Assembly (NCBI RefSeq): GCF_012349115.1 | Contig: NZ_PQIG01000091.1 | Coordinates: forward strand, 1-64,000 | Source: Rhizobium ruizarguesonis | GTDB taxonomy: Bacteria > Pseudomonadota > Alphaproteobacteria > Rhizobiales > Rhizobiaceae | DNA: 64,000 nucleotides | Reading direction: 5' to 3' | Part shown: positions 43,338 to 52,362 of the stretch, in pieces | Layout: every line of letters begins with the position of its first letter | Numbering within the stretch: the first letter of the stretch is position 1 | Notes under the pieces: model-generated | Seen by the model: the letters and a program-made list of their open reading frames with translations, nothing else | Databases searched by the model: none | What the model was told of the DNA's origin: nothing | Translations under genes and position numbers: made by a program

Positions 43338-44777
43338 TCAGGCAGCGCGCACCGCCGCCATGGGTTTGACGTTCTGGTTCATCCGGAACAGATTGTTCGG
43401 ATCGTACCGCCGCTTGATTTCCGCAAGGCGGCCGTAATTGGCGCCATAAGCGCTTTCGACCCGATCGACCTCATCCTCCGGCATGAAGTTGATGTAGGCA
43501 GTGCCGACCGAATGCGGCTTGGTTGCCTCGAAGAGCTCCCGCGCCCAGCCGATGCAGCTTCCGTCCATCCCGGCCTCACGCCAGCGCGCATGCACATTCA
43601 TGACGAAATGCGAGCTGCGTTGCGGAAATGCGGTGGCCTCGGTGGCCACGCGGCCAGCCGCACCACCGACATGGCCAATGAAGATCTCGCATTCCGGGCC
43701 GGGCAGCTTGCGGACGGCATTGAGCAGAACCTCGATCGCCGCATCGGAGAGAGAGGCGAAATCCTGGCTCTTCCAGTAATTGCGCGCCCCGGGCGTCAAC
43801 AGCGGATCGAATGCCTGCTGCCAGCCGGTGAACGGCACCGGGCCGACGACGTCGGCGATAGGCTTTCCGATCGCGCGCAATCTGGCCGTCGCCTTTTCTC
43901 CCGCCGCGATATCCCCGCAATAACACATGGCCAGCACGACAATCTCCTTGCCGTGCGATTCAGTGGGAAGGAACGGCAACGGCGGCGCCTGGCGCATCAC
44001 CACCCAGCAGGTCAGTTCATCGGGTGCCGCTTCCAGCGCCTGCCGGTACTCCTTGAGCACCGTTTCCGCATCAGCAAAGGGATGCACGACCAGCCCAGCA
44101 AGAACCTCCGTGTTGAGAGGGTTGAGCATGAATTCGAAGGAAGTGACGACGCCGAAATTGCCGCCTCCGCCGCGCAACGCCCAGAAGAGATCAGGCTTTT
44201 CCGTCTCGCTCGCCTTGACCAACTCGCCGTCGGCCGTCACCACATCAACCGATAGCAGATTGTCGATGGTCAGCCCGAATTTGCGGGTCAGCCAGCCGAA
44301 GCCGCCGCCGAGCGTCAGCCCGGCGATGCCGGTGGTGGAATTGATGCCGGTCGGCAGCGCCAGCCCGAAGGCCAGCGTTTCCTGGTCGACATCGGCAAGT
44401 GTTGCGCCCGGCTCGATCCTGGCGCGCCGCGTTTGCGGATCGACCCGCACCGATTTCATCGCCGACAGGTCGATGACGATGCCGCCCTCGCAGACCGCAT
44501 TGCCGGCAATGCCGTGGCCGCCGCCACGCACCGAAACGAGCAAATTATTGTCGCGTGCAAACCGCACCGCCCGCATAACATCGGCAGCACCGGCGCAGCG
44601 CGCGATAAGCCCGGGCCGGCGGTCGATCATCGCATTCCAGATCGTCCGCGCCTCGTTGTAATCCATGTCTTTACTGGTCAGGAGACTGCCGCGAAATCCG
44701 GCGGCAAAAGCATCGATGGCCACGTCATTGACCATCGTCTGCCCCCTTTGCAGGGTCGTCAGGTTCAAATTGTCCAT
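43338..44777 (-). CDS. FAD-binding oxidase of the BBE / berberine-bridge type
   Basis: The 479-residue protein has the PCMH flavin fold: VSVRGGGHGIAGNAV near residues 88-102 holds the His used for covalent FAD attachment, followed by GGFGWLTRKFGLTIDNLL and VVTSFEFML. The BBE C-terminal segment YINFMPEDEVDRVESAYGANYGRLAEIKRRYDPNNLFRMNQN is intact. Substrates of the family are sugars, alkaloids or aryl alcohols; this one is unknown. ATG 44777 (MDNLNLTTLQ) has GGAGG 6 nt upstream and is preferred over the longer frame to 44939. Confidence 0.88.
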   Translation of the reverse strand: MDNLNLTTLQRGQTMVNDVAIDAFAAGFRGSLLTSKDMDYNEARTIWNAMIDRRPGLIARCAGAADVMRAVRFARDNNLLVSVRGGGHGIAGNAVCEGGIVIDLSAMKSVRVDPQTRRARIEPGATLADVDQETLAFGLALPTGINSTTGIAGLTLGGGFGWLTRKFGLTIDNLLSVDVVTADGELVKASETEKPDLFWALRGGGGNFGVVTSFEFMLNPLNTEVLAGLVVHPFADAETVLKEYRQALEAAPDELTCWVVMRQAPPLPFLPTESHGKEIVVLAMCYCGDIAAGEKATARLRAIGKPIADVVGPVPFTGWQQAFDPLLTPGARNYWKSQDFASLSDAAIEVLLNAVRKLPGPECEIFIGHVGGAAGRVATEATAFPQRSSHFVMNVHARWREAGMDGSCIGWARELFEATKPHSVGTAYINFMPEDEVDRVESAYGANYGRLAEIKRRYDPNNLFRMNQNVKPMAAVRAA

Positions 44778-44962
44778 GATTTCCTCCATGCGACCGGCGC
44801 CCCGCACCGTCGCGGCCGGCATTTTGCGCTTGCTGCGGTCCTCAAACAAGTTTCGAAAAGGATTAGCCCTCGGCGGCAGCAAAGAAATGAAGCGACTTCC
44901 TATTGAATTTTCATGGGAAATCGATGACTGCGGCGGCAATCCCGCACGCGGCGGAACAATCC

Positions 44963-45850
44963 CTAATCCCGCAGCCCCCGAGCAATGGCATCAATGATCG
45001 CGCCAATCCTGCCGGGCACGAACCGGCGTGATGGATAAATGGCGTGGATCGGCAGCACCAGTTTCCGCCAGCCGGCGAGAACTTCCACGAGCCTGCCATC
45101 CGCTATGTCTTCCGCCACGAGATCCACCGGGACGTAGATGATGCCTGCCCCGACAAGTGCTGCCGTCCGCAACGCCTCTCCATTGTCGATCTCGATGTTG
45201 CCGCGAACACCCACCGTGAAACTCTCCCCGGCCTCTGTCTCGAACGGCCATTCGTCGCGGGGAACGAGATTGAGGTTGAGGATGCAACGGCCAAGGCGAA
45301 GATCCTCGGGATTCTCCGGCACGGAAAACCTATCGAGATATGCCGGAGACGCGCAGCAGACAAAATGATAACTGCCGACGCGCCGCGCGATGAGCGACGA
45401 GGGCTTCAATTCGCCGATCCGGATCGCCAGATCATACCCCTCGGCCACCAAGTCGACATTGCGGTCGCTGAGATTGAGCTCGACCGAAAGTGCCGGATGC
45501 CGCTCCGCGAGTTCGGCCATCACGGGCGCAAGCCGCTTGATTCCCAATGTCGTCGGAGCGCTTAGACGCAGGCGTCCCGACATGGCCTCGGCGTCGGGGC
45601 AAGCGATCTCGTTGAGTTCCTCCAGCTCGTCGATGATTCTGTTTGCCTTGACGAGGAAGCGGGATCCGACCTCGGTCAGCCGCTGCGTGCGCGTCGTGCG
45701 TTCGATCAGCTTGACCCCATACTCCTGCTCCAGCGCCTGAATACGTCTGCCGACCATAGCGGGCGAAATGCCGAGCCGCTTCGCCGCTCCGGCAAAGCTT
45801 CCCGATGTCGCGGCGGCAATGAGGGTCTGCAAGTTCAGGAGATCAGGCAT
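44963..45850 (-). CDS. LysR-family transcriptional regulator
   Basis: The 295-residue protein has an N-terminal winged HTH (about 5-65: LQTLIAAATSGSFAGAAKRLGISPAMVGRRIQALE) and a LysR substrate-binding domain (about 90-290, RLRLSAPTTLGIKRLAPVMAELAERHP). It lies 103 bp from, and divergent to, the NAD(P)-binding oxidoreductase gene, the usual target layout, and upstream of the flavin oxidase gene on the same strand, which might also be controlled. Confidence 0.92.
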   Translation of the reverse strand: MPDLLNLQTLIAAATSGSFAGAAKRLGISPAMVGRRIQALEQEYGVKLIERTTRTQRLTEVGSRFLVKANRIIDELEELNEIACPDAEAMSGRLRLSAPTTLGIKRLAPVMAELAERHPALSVELNLSDRNVDLVAEGYDLAIRIGELKPSSLIARRVGSYHFVCCASPAYLDRFSVPENPEDLRLGRCILNLNLVPRDEWPFETEAGESFTVGVRGNIEIDNGEALRTAALVGAGIIYVPVDLVAEDIADGRLVEVLAGWRKLVLPIHAIYPSRRFVPGRIGAIIDAIARGLRD

Positions 45851-45953
45851 TCGATACTTTTATGCAACTCGGTTATCGGAATCAACGCAATTAACGACGG
45901 AATGTTTTGGATGTATCCCTGTGACCATCGCATCGCAAACAGGAGACAGAACG

Positions 45954-46574
45954 ATGAAGACTGCAATTATCGGCATCGGAAACATGGGCAAGGGCCTGGC
46001 CGCACGCCTTGCCGGGAAGACTGATCTGATCGTCGCGGGACGCAACGATCAGGCCGCGCGCAGCCTTGCCGAAAGCCTCGGTGTTGAAAGTGCCACCATT
46101 GCAGAGGCGATCGCCGCCGCGGAGATCGTCATCCTCGCCGTTCCCTATGCCAGCGCCCTCGAGATTGCCGCCTCGCCGTCGCTCTCGGGCAAGATCGTCG
46201 TCGACATCAGCAATCCCCTGAAGCCTGATTTCTCCGGTCTGCTCTTCGGCCACGAGACCTCCGCCGCCGACAAAATCCAGAATGCCGCGGCCGGCGCCAA
46301 GGTGGTCAAGGCCTTCAACACCATCTTCGCCGAACTCTTCAACGCGTCCCGCGATGCCACGGCCAGGGTGCCGGTATTTGTCGCCGGAAATGACGAAGAC
46401 GCGGTGGAAAAGGTTTCCAGGCTGGTCGTCGACGCAGGATTTGCCGTCGAAAAGACCGGAGGCCTCGACGCCGCCAAACTCCTGGAGCCGCTGGGCATGC
46501 TCAATATCCGTCTCGGCTACGGCCTCGGCCGCGGAACCGCCATTGCCCCGGCATGGACGAACATCGCCGCCTGA
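45954..46574 (+). CDS. NAD(P)-binding oxidoreductase (F420-reductase-like)
   Basis: The 206-residue protein has an N-terminal Rossmann motif IGIGNMGKGLAARLAGK and the NAD(P)-binding F420_oxidored-type fold, with VVDISNPLKPDF and KVVKAFNTIFAELF as in NADPH:F420 and related dinucleotide reductases. Rhizobia do not make F420, so a small NADPH-dependent reductase is likely. ATG 45954 with CAGGAG 8 nt upstream is chosen although the frame is open from 45768. It is divergent from a LysR-type gene that probably controls it. Confidence 0.85.
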   Translation: MKTAIIGIGNMGKGLAARLAGKTDLIVAGRNDQAARSLAESLGVESATIAEAIAAAEIVILAVPYASALEIAASPSLSGKIVVDISNPLKPDFSGLLFGHETSAADKIQNAAAGAKVVKAFNTIFAELFNASRDATARVPVFVAGNDEDAVEKVSRLVVDAGFAVEKTGGLDAAKLLEPLGMLNIRLGYGLGRGTAIAPAWTNIAA

Positions 46575-46599
46575 GGTCTCCCATCGACCGGCAGGACCG

Positions 46600-46628
46600 A
46601 CATCCCGTCCGCAAGGGCGGGATGTTTT
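46600..46628 (+). terminator. Rho-independent terminator after the oxidoreductase gene
   Basis: ACATCCCG/CGGGATGT (46600-46607 with 46618-46625) followed by TTTTATT. Confidence 0.8.
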
Positions 46629-46728
46629 ATTGCCCGGACAAAAACTCGCCAACTCCGCCATTTCCATACTGTCGCCCGTATCCGATTGATGTATGGAGGG
46701 AGCTCAAAAGACGTGCACGGAGGCGGCG

Positions 46729-49041
46729 ATGGATCACCCGGAAAAATCGAAGACGGAAAAGAACCTGACGAGCGGCGATCTCGACGAGCAGGCGCTTTTC
46801 TTCCACCGCTATCCCCGCCCCGGCAAGCTGGAGATCCAGGCGACCAAGCCGCTCGGCAACCAGCGCGACCTGGCGCTCGCCTATTCGCCCGGCGTTGCCG
46901 CGCCTTGCCTTGCCATTCGCGACAATCCCGAAATGGCGGCCGAATATACCTCGCGCGCCAATCTCGTCGCCGTCATCTCCAATGGCACCGCCGTTCTCGG
47001 CCTCGGCAATATCGGCCCGCTCGCCTCCAAGCCGGTCATGGAGGGCAAGGCCGTGCTCTTCAAGAAATTCGCCGGCATCGACGTCTTCGACATCGAGATC
47101 GATGCCCCAGGCGTCGACCAGATGGTTTCGACCATCGCCTCGCTGGAGCCGACTTTCGGCGGCATCAACCTCGAAGACATCAAGGCGCCGGAATGTTTCG
47201 AGGTCGAGCGGCGCCTGCGCGAGAAGATGAAGATCCCCGTCTTCCACGACGACCAGCACGGCACGGCGATCATCGTTGCCGCCGCGATCCTGAACGGGCT
47301 GGAACTCGCCGGCAAGGCCATCGAGAACGTCAAGATCGTCGCCTCAGGCGCGGGCGCCGCCGCGCTTGCCTGCCTCAACCTGCTGGTCATTCTCGGGGCG
47401 AAGCGTGAAAACATCTGGGTCCACGATCTCGAAGGCCTCGTCTATGAGGGCCGGCTCGAGCTGATGGACGAATGGAAATCCATCTATGCCCAAAAGAGCG
47501 AGACGCGCACGCTGGCCGAAAATATCGGCGGCGCCGACGTCTTCCTGGGCCTGTCCGCCGCCGGCGTGCTGAAGCCGGAACTGCTGGCGCAGATGGCCGA
47601 CAAACCGCTGATCATGGCGCTCGCCAATCCGACGCCGGAGATCATGCCCGATCTCGCCCGTGCCGCCCGCCCCGACGCAATGATCTGTACCGGCCGCTCG
47701 GATTTCGCCAACCAGGTCAACAACGTCCTCTGCTTCCCTTATATCTTCCGCGGCGCGCTCGATTGCGGCGCCGAGACGATCAATGAGGAAATGAAGATGG
47801 CGGCCGTGCGCGCCATCGCAGCCCTTGCCCGCGAAGAGCCGTCCGATGTTGCCGCGCGTGCCTATTCCGGCGAGACCCCGGTCTTCGGCCCCGATTACCT
47901 GATCCCCTCGCCCTTCGATCCGCGTCTGATCCTGCGCATCGCGCCCGCCGTTGCCAAGGCCGCCGAACAGAGCGGCGTCGCGCGCCGCCCGATCCAGGAT
48001 TTCGACGCCTATCTCGACCAGTTGAACCGCTTCGTCTTCCGCTCAGGCTTCGTCATGAAGCCGATCTTCACCGCGGCCAAGGCCGCCGAGCGCAAGCGCG
48101 TCATCTTTTCCGAAGGCGAGGACGAGCGCGTGCTGCGCGCCGCCCAGGTGCTGCTCGAGGAAGGCCTTGCCGAACCGATCCTGATCGGCCGCCCGCAAGT
48201 CATCGAGACACGCCTGAAGCGCTACGGCCTGCGCATTCGGCCGCTGCAGGATTTCGAGGTCATCAACCCGGAAGACGATCCGCGCTTCCGCGAATATGTC
48301 GATCTCTATTTCTCCCTCGTCGGCCGCCGCGGCGTCATCCCGGAAGCCGCCCGCACGATCGTGCGCACCAACACCACCGTCATCGGCGCGCTGGCGCTGA
48401 GGCGCGGCGAGGCCGATGCGCTGATCTGCGGCCTCGAAGGCCGTTACGAGAAGCATCTGCGCGACGTCCGCCTGATCATCGGCAAGCGCAAGGATGTCCG
48501 CGATTTCTCGGCCCTCAGCCTGATGATCTCGCAGCGCGGCGCTACCTTCTTCACCGACACCTATGTCACCTTCAATCCGACCGCCGAGGAGGTCGCCGAG
48601 GCGACGGTGCTGGCGGCCGAGGAAATCCGCCGTTTCGGCCTCACGCCGCGCGCCGCTCTGGTCTCGCATTCCAATTTCGGCTCGCGTGAATCCGAAAGCG
48701 CCACGAAGATGCGCAACGCCTTGCAGCTCGTACGCGAAGCCGCGCCCGACCTTGAGGTCGACGGTGAGATGCACGGCGAAAGCGCCATCACCGAGGCACT
48801 GCGCAAGCGCGTCATGCCGGACACGACCCTGCACGACGAGGCGAACCTCCTGGTCTTCCCGAACCTCGATGCCGCCAACATCACGCTTGGCGTGGTAAAG
48901 TCGATGACGGACGGCCTGCATGTTGGCCCGATCTTGCTCGGCACCGCCTTGCCCGCCCACATTCTCGCCCCCTCGGTCACCTCCCGCGGCGTCGTCAATA
49001 TGGCGGCACTCGCCGTCGTCGAGGCATCGCAACCGGCCTGA
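46729..49041 (+). CDS. maeB: Malic enzyme with C-terminal phosphotransacetylase-like domain
   Basis: The 770-residue enzyme decarboxylates malate to pyruvate with NADP or NAD. The malic enzyme domain (about 1-435) contains SGDLDEQALFFHRYPRPGKLEI, the metal site DDQHGTAI and the Rossmann part IVASGAGAAALACL. The C-terminal 330 residues resemble phosphotransacetylase (VIFSEGEDERVLRAAQVLLEEG, MHGESAITEAL) and are regulatory rather than catalytic in this family. Sinorhizobium has two such proteins, NAD-type Dme (770 residues) and NADP-type Tme; which this is cannot be told by eye. ATG 46729 has GGAGG 5 nt upstream. Malic enzyme matters for bacteroid carbon use. Confidence 0.93.
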   Translation: MDHPEKSKTEKNLTSGDLDEQALFFHRYPRPGKLEIQATKPLGNQRDLALAYSPGVAAPCLAIRDNPEMAAEYTSRANLVAVISNGTAVLGLGNIGPLASKPVMEGKAVLFKKFAGIDVFDIEIDAPGVDQMVSTIASLEPTFGGINLEDIKAPECFEVERRLREKMKIPVFHDDQHGTAIIVAAAILNGLELAGKAIENVKIVASGAGAAALACLNLLVILGAKRENIWVHDLEGLVYEGRLELMDEWKSIYAQKSETRTLAENIGGADVFLGLSAAGVLKPELLAQMADKPLIMALANPTPEIMPDLARAARPDAMICTGRSDFANQVNNVLCFPYIFRGALDCGAETINEEMKMAAVRAIAALAREEPSDVAARAYSGETPVFGPDYLIPSPFDPRLILRIAPAVAKAAEQSGVARRPIQDFDAYLDQLNRFVFRSGFVMKPIFTAAKAAERKRVIFSEGEDERVLRAAQVLLEEGLAEPILIGRPQVIETRLKRYGLRIRPLQDFEVINPEDDPRFREYVDLYFSLVGRRGVIPEAARTIVRTNTTVIGALALRRGEADALICGLEGRYEKHLRDVRLIIGKRKDVRDFSALSLMISQRGATFFTDTYVTFNPTAEEVAEATVLAAEEIRRFGLTPRAALVSHSNFGSRESESATKMRNALQLVREAAPDLEVDGEMHGESAITEALRKRVMPDTTLHDEANLLVFPNLDAANITLGVVKSMTDGLHVGPILLGTALPAHILAPSVTSRGVVNMAALAVVEASQPA

Positions 49042-49084
49042 GCCGGCTTAGACTGCTGACAAGTCGGCCAACTCCTCTTTCGTC

Positions 49085-49107
49085 ATGCTCGGGCTTGTCC
49101 CGAGCAT
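49085..49107. repeat. Short palindrome after maeB
   Basis: ATGCTCGGG-cttgt-CCCGAGCAT, a 9-bp inverted pair of a type common in alphaproteobacterial intergenic repeats, 43 bp after the maeB stop. It might help terminate maeB but has no T-tract. Confidence 0.5.
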
Positions 49108-49212
49108 CTGCAGCCGGTTGATATCAAGCAGATATCACGCTGCGGGGCCTAGGATAAAATCTTTAGTACGAGCGGCCATCGAAGCCGCTCCGACATATGT
49201 CCTGATGCCATA

Positions 49213-49746
49213 TCAGGCACCCCGCAACGACAGGCGTCCTCTATCCGCAAGCGCATCCGCGCGTTCGTTACCGGCAATGCCGGCATGGCCCTTGCACCAG
49301 GCAATGGTCACCAGAGCGTTCTGGGATAGTCGAAGATCGACTGCTTTCCAGAGTTCCACATTGCCGATCGTTCGGTTTCGGGCATTCCCATTGGGGTTGC
49401 CTTTCCTCCAGCCGTTGTTCCTCCATATATGCCGCCGGCTGTTGCAGCCTTTGACGGCATAGACGGAATCGGACCAGATGGTCGCGGGCTCGCCGCTTGT
49501 ATCGCTGTTGATCCAGATTGCCGCCTTGAGGACGGCGGTCAATTCCATCGAATTATTGGCGGAGTCTTCGACGCCACCGAAGCCAGAGGCAATTTCCGCG
49601 GCATCACGATAAGCGACGAATGCCCAGCCCCCGTGCCCGGAACCGGGTTCATAGCAACCGTCCACGAAGACGTGGAGGCCGTGTTGGGCTTCGGGTATCC
49701 CGACTGTCGCTGCAGGGGAGCGGAGCTCGTTGGAAATGTCTGTCAT
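49213..49746 (-). CDS. Ribonuclease HI family protein
   Basis: The 177-residue protein has the RNase H acidic residues in order: Asp in FVDGCYEPGSGHGGWAF, Glu in NNSMELTAVLKA, Asp in WSDSVYAVKG and Asp in GNERADALADR, with AWCKGHAGIAGN before the last. It should cleave the RNA strand of RNA-DNA hybrids. The N-terminal 22 residues precede the core. Whether it is the main rnhA or a second copy cannot be seen from the window. Confidence 0.9.
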   Translation of the reverse strand: MTDISNELRSPAATVGIPEAQHGLHVFVDGCYEPGSGHGGWAFVAYRDAAEIASGFGGVEDSANNSMELTAVLKAAIWINSDTSGEPATIWSDSVYAVKGCNSRRHIWRNNGWRKGNPNGNARNRTIGNVELWKAVDLRLSQNALVTIAWCKGHAGIAGNERADALADRGRLSLRGA

Positions 49747-50125
49747 TTTCGCCGTCCTTCTCGCCTTGGCCGCGCCCGCCGAAGTGGCTGGCCGATACCG
49801 TGCACGCGGTCGCCTGTAAACCCAACCGGCGCCGCAAGCGCGGCATTGGCCAGTCGTGCCGGATCCTGATGTCGCGCAACAGCTTGCCGATATGCTGGCG
49901 AACGAGAAGAAGAATCAAGCGCCGGAAAATTGAAAGAAGGAGGTCCCGCTTTTGGCGGCACAGCAGATTCCCCGACAGAGGGACCACCCGCATTTGCTGG
50001 ATAAAATCGCGAAAATGCGCTAGGAATATCTCCAAGCTTATTAAGAGAAACACGCTAAGAGACAACGCGCGGCTATCGAGGCCGCAATCGACCGATCGAT
50101 TCTTTGCTCATTCCGGGACGACGCC
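49747..50125. other. Intergenic region with a candidate micro-ORF
   Basis: About 380 bp between the RNase H gene and the DUF2865 gene. The only possible gene is a 23-codon frame with a strong ribosome site (49952-50023). Upstream of it the same frame is open for about 40 codons before a TGA at 49931. Confidence 0.45.
49952..50023 (+). CDS. Possible 23-residue ORF with strong ribosome site
   Basis: AAGGAGG (49937-49943) is followed 8 bases later by TTG, opening a frame that starts MAAQQIPRQRDHPHLLDKIA and ends TAG at 50021. The peptide is basic. There is no family match that I recognise. The quality of the ribosome site is the only support. Confidence 0.3.
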   Translation: MAAQQIPRQRDHPHLLDKIAKMR

Positions 50126-51214
50126 GTGAAACGCCGAAACCTGTCTCTTGCCCTCCTCCTTGCCTTCGCAGCGCCCGCCGCGGCGCAGACAACTACTATC
50201 TGTGAGGATCTGCGCGGTCGCTTGGCCGACCTGCCGCGGTCGATCGGCAATAACAACGGCCCGGAAGTGCGCCAATATGCCAGCGCCATGGCCGAGCAGA
50301 ACCTCGAGCTGCGCAAGGTCCGCAACGAGCTGCGCGGCAACGGCTGCACCTCGGGCAGCATGGTCGTCATCGGCGGCGAGAATGCCGATTATTGCGCCGA
50401 GCTCTCGCAGTCCGAAGCCCGCATGATCGACAACATCCGCTATCTCCAGGACCGCCGCGACGAGCTGGCCGGCCAGAACGGCGCCGATGACGGCGCGCGG
50501 CGCGAACTGATTGCCGCTCTCGACCGCAATGGCTGCAACAGCGAAAACTTCTATGCCCCGAGCGATCGCAGCGCCAACGAACCGGCTCCGAGCGTCGAGG
50601 AACAGGCGATGCGCACCGATACCTTCATTCCGCTCGGCGGCGGTGACGAGGTCGATCCGCGTTACGGCGTGCCGCGGGCCGAGATGCTATCTCCGGTCAG
50701 CACCATGTGCGTGCGCAGCTGCGACGGCGGCTTCTTCCCGATCAGCTCGAACGCCACGTCGGTCGATTTCGGCCGCGACGCCCAGACCTGCGCCAAGATG
50801 TGCCCGGGCATCGAGACCGAACTATTCTATCGTGACGTGACGAGCACCGAAGCCTCGAACATGATCTCGGTCGCAACGGGCACGCCCTACAGCGCCATGA
50901 AAAATGCCTTTGCCTACAAGAACCGCACGCCCGGGGAAAAATCCTCCTGCGCCTGCAATCTCACCGCCTATTATGAGGAGATGCGCTCCAAGCAGGCGGT
51001 GAGCGAACCGCCGCAGCAGGGCTCCATCACCACCATCCGCACCAATCCCCCGGCGAAGGATGCCGCCGCGCCGCAACCATCCGTTCCCGAGCGCCCCTAC
51101 GATCCCACGCAGAACCGCGTCCGTCAGGTCGGCCCGCAGTTTCTGGCCGGCGATCAGGGCTCGATCGACCTCGCCAATCCGGCAACGCCTGGCCCGCAGC
51201 CACAACAGCAGTGA
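50126..51214 (+). CDS. DUF2865 secreted protein
   Basis: The 362-residue protein has a signal peptide (MKRRNLSLALLLAFAAPAAA-QT) and the DUF2865 features: an N-terminal helical part with CEDLRGRLADLPRS, and the cysteine-rich block MCVRSCDGGFFPISSNA...CAKMCPGIETELFY near residues 195-235. This block is the alphaproteobacterial signature of the family, whose function is unknown. A Pro-rich tail ends it (PATPGPQPQQQ). The start is GTG 50126. Confidence 0.85.
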   Translation: MKRRNLSLALLLAFAAPAAAQTTTICEDLRGRLADLPRSIGNNNGPEVRQYASAMAEQNLELRKVRNELRGNGCTSGSMVVIGGENADYCAELSQSEARMIDNIRYLQDRRDELAGQNGADDGARRELIAALDRNGCNSENFYAPSDRSANEPAPSVEEQAMRTDTFIPLGGGDEVDPRYGVPRAEMLSPVSTMCVRSCDGGFFPISSNATSVDFGRDAQTCAKMCPGIETELFYRDVTSTEASNMISVATGTPYSAMKNAFAYKNRTPGEKSSCACNLTAYYEEMRSKQAVSEPPQQGSITTIRTNPPAKDAAAPQPSVPERPYDPTQNRVRQVGPQFLAGDQGSIDLANPATPGPQPQQQ

Positions 51215-51229
51215 TATCAAATCATGCCA

Positions 51230-51266
51230 CCCAAAACTGCGCAGCGGTTTTGGGACTACGACATGC
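51230..51266. repeat. Rhizobial repeat CCCAAAA..TTTTGGGAC (copy 2)
   Basis: CCCAAAActgcgcagcggTTTTGGGACtacgacatgc, the second copy of the element at 22606-22656, lies between the converging DUF2865 and bluB genes. Confidence 0.65.
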
Positions 51267-51289
51267 ATCTTCGATGCGACGCGCTTGAT

Positions 51290-51985
51290 TTAGGGCTCGC
51301 TCTGTCCCCATCCATCATGAAAGACGAGTTCATCGAGCGGCAGCCGCTGCCGCCAGCCTTTGACGGAGAGTTCCGGCTCGTCATAGAGCCGATCGACGAA
51401 ACCGGCACAGAGCCAGGCGACCACCTCGATATGCTCGGGTATGCCGAGAATGCTCTTCAGGTCGCCTTCATGAAAGATGCTGACCCAGCCGATGCCGACC
51501 CCTTCCGCCCGCGCCGCAAGCCAGAGGTTCTGGATGGCGCAGACTGTGGAATAGCTATCCATCCTCGGATTGTGCGTGCGCCCCAACACTACGCTGCCAC
51601 TGCGCGTGGGATCGCAGGTCACGCATATGCCGAGCGGCGCCTCGACAATGCCTTCGAGCTTGAGCGAGCGGTAGGCCTGCCGCCGTTCGCCTTCGAACAT
51701 CAGCGCCGCCTCCTCATTGGCCCTCGCAAAAGCATCCCGGACGCGCGCCTGCACGGTTGCGCTTTTCACCAGAATGAAATTCCACGGCTGCATGAAGCCG
51801 ACTGAGGGCGCGTGGTGGGCGGCCGTCAGCAGCCGCTGCACAAGTTCGTCCGGCAAGGGATCGGGCAGGAACTGGCTGCGGACGTCCCGCCGCGTCATGA
51901 TCGCATGATAGACGGCCTCGCGTTCGGCCAAAGAAAAACCGGACGCCACCGAAAGGGCATCCTCATCAAAGGGTCGCATCGTCAA
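51290..51985 (-). CDS. bluB: 5,6-dimethylbenzimidazole synthase
   Basis: BluB uses reduced FMN and oxygen to break down FMN to 5,6-dimethylbenzimidazole, the lower ligand of vitamin B12. The 231-residue protein is a nitroreductase-fold enzyme with the BluB blocks ITRRDVRSQFLPDPLPDE-like (MTRRDVRSQFLPDPLPDE), HHAPSVGFMQPWNFI, and CAIQNLWLAARAEGVGIGWVSIFHEGDL. The presence of the cobalamin riboswitch just upstream confirms the pathway. Start ATG 51985 or the ATG two codons later (51979). Confidence 0.95.
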   Translation of the reverse strand: MTMRPFDEDALSVASGFSLAEREAVYHAIMTRRDVRSQFLPDPLPDELVQRLLTAAHHAPSVGFMQPWNFILVKSATVQARVRDAFARANEEAALMFEGERRQAYRSLKLEGIVEAPLGICVTCDPTRSGSVVLGRTHNPRMDSYSTVCAIQNLWLAARAEGVGIGWVSIFHEGDLKSILGIPEHIEVVAWLCAGFVDRLYDEPELSVKGWRQRLPLDELVFHDGWGQSEP

Positions 51986-52029
51986 ATCCCCAACAACGCA
52001 ACCGCCCCGCCGTCCGCGCGGATCGGTCT

Positions 52030-52201
52030 ATCTTGCCAGGCCGGTCTTCTGACTGAGCGTCATCCGTCTGCCGCAGCCTTCCCGGCAAGAAGCCAGTGGC
52101 GTGATGAAGCGGCAAACGTCGGCCTTACAGCGTTGGGCACGTTCCGGCTTTGCACCGGATTCCCGATTCTCCCGCCTTACCGGCGGGCACCTGACGGCGC
52201 A
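52030..52201 (-). promoter_or_regulatory. Cobalamin riboswitch upstream of bluB
   Basis: On the minus strand the order is CAGGTGCCCGCC, the core AATCCGGTGCAAAGCCGGAA, CAACGCTGTAAGG, GCCACTGG, GGGAAGGCTG and the B12 box CAGTCAGAAGACCGGCCTGG. These are the conserved parts of the adenosylcobalamin riboswitch in the right order. It ends 45 bp before bluB, so it probably acts on translation or termination of bluB. Confidence 0.93.
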
Positions 52202-52362
52202 TCTATTTCAGGAAAGCGCGGCTGCGGCAAGGCGGCCCGCATGACGCCGCCGATACGCTGCATGCGACATCGATTTCATGGACAGAGGCGCATTGCTGCC
52301 TTAGAAACAAACCGATCCTGACCGACGCCCATGGCGCCGCACTTTTTCTCTTTGCATTTCGG

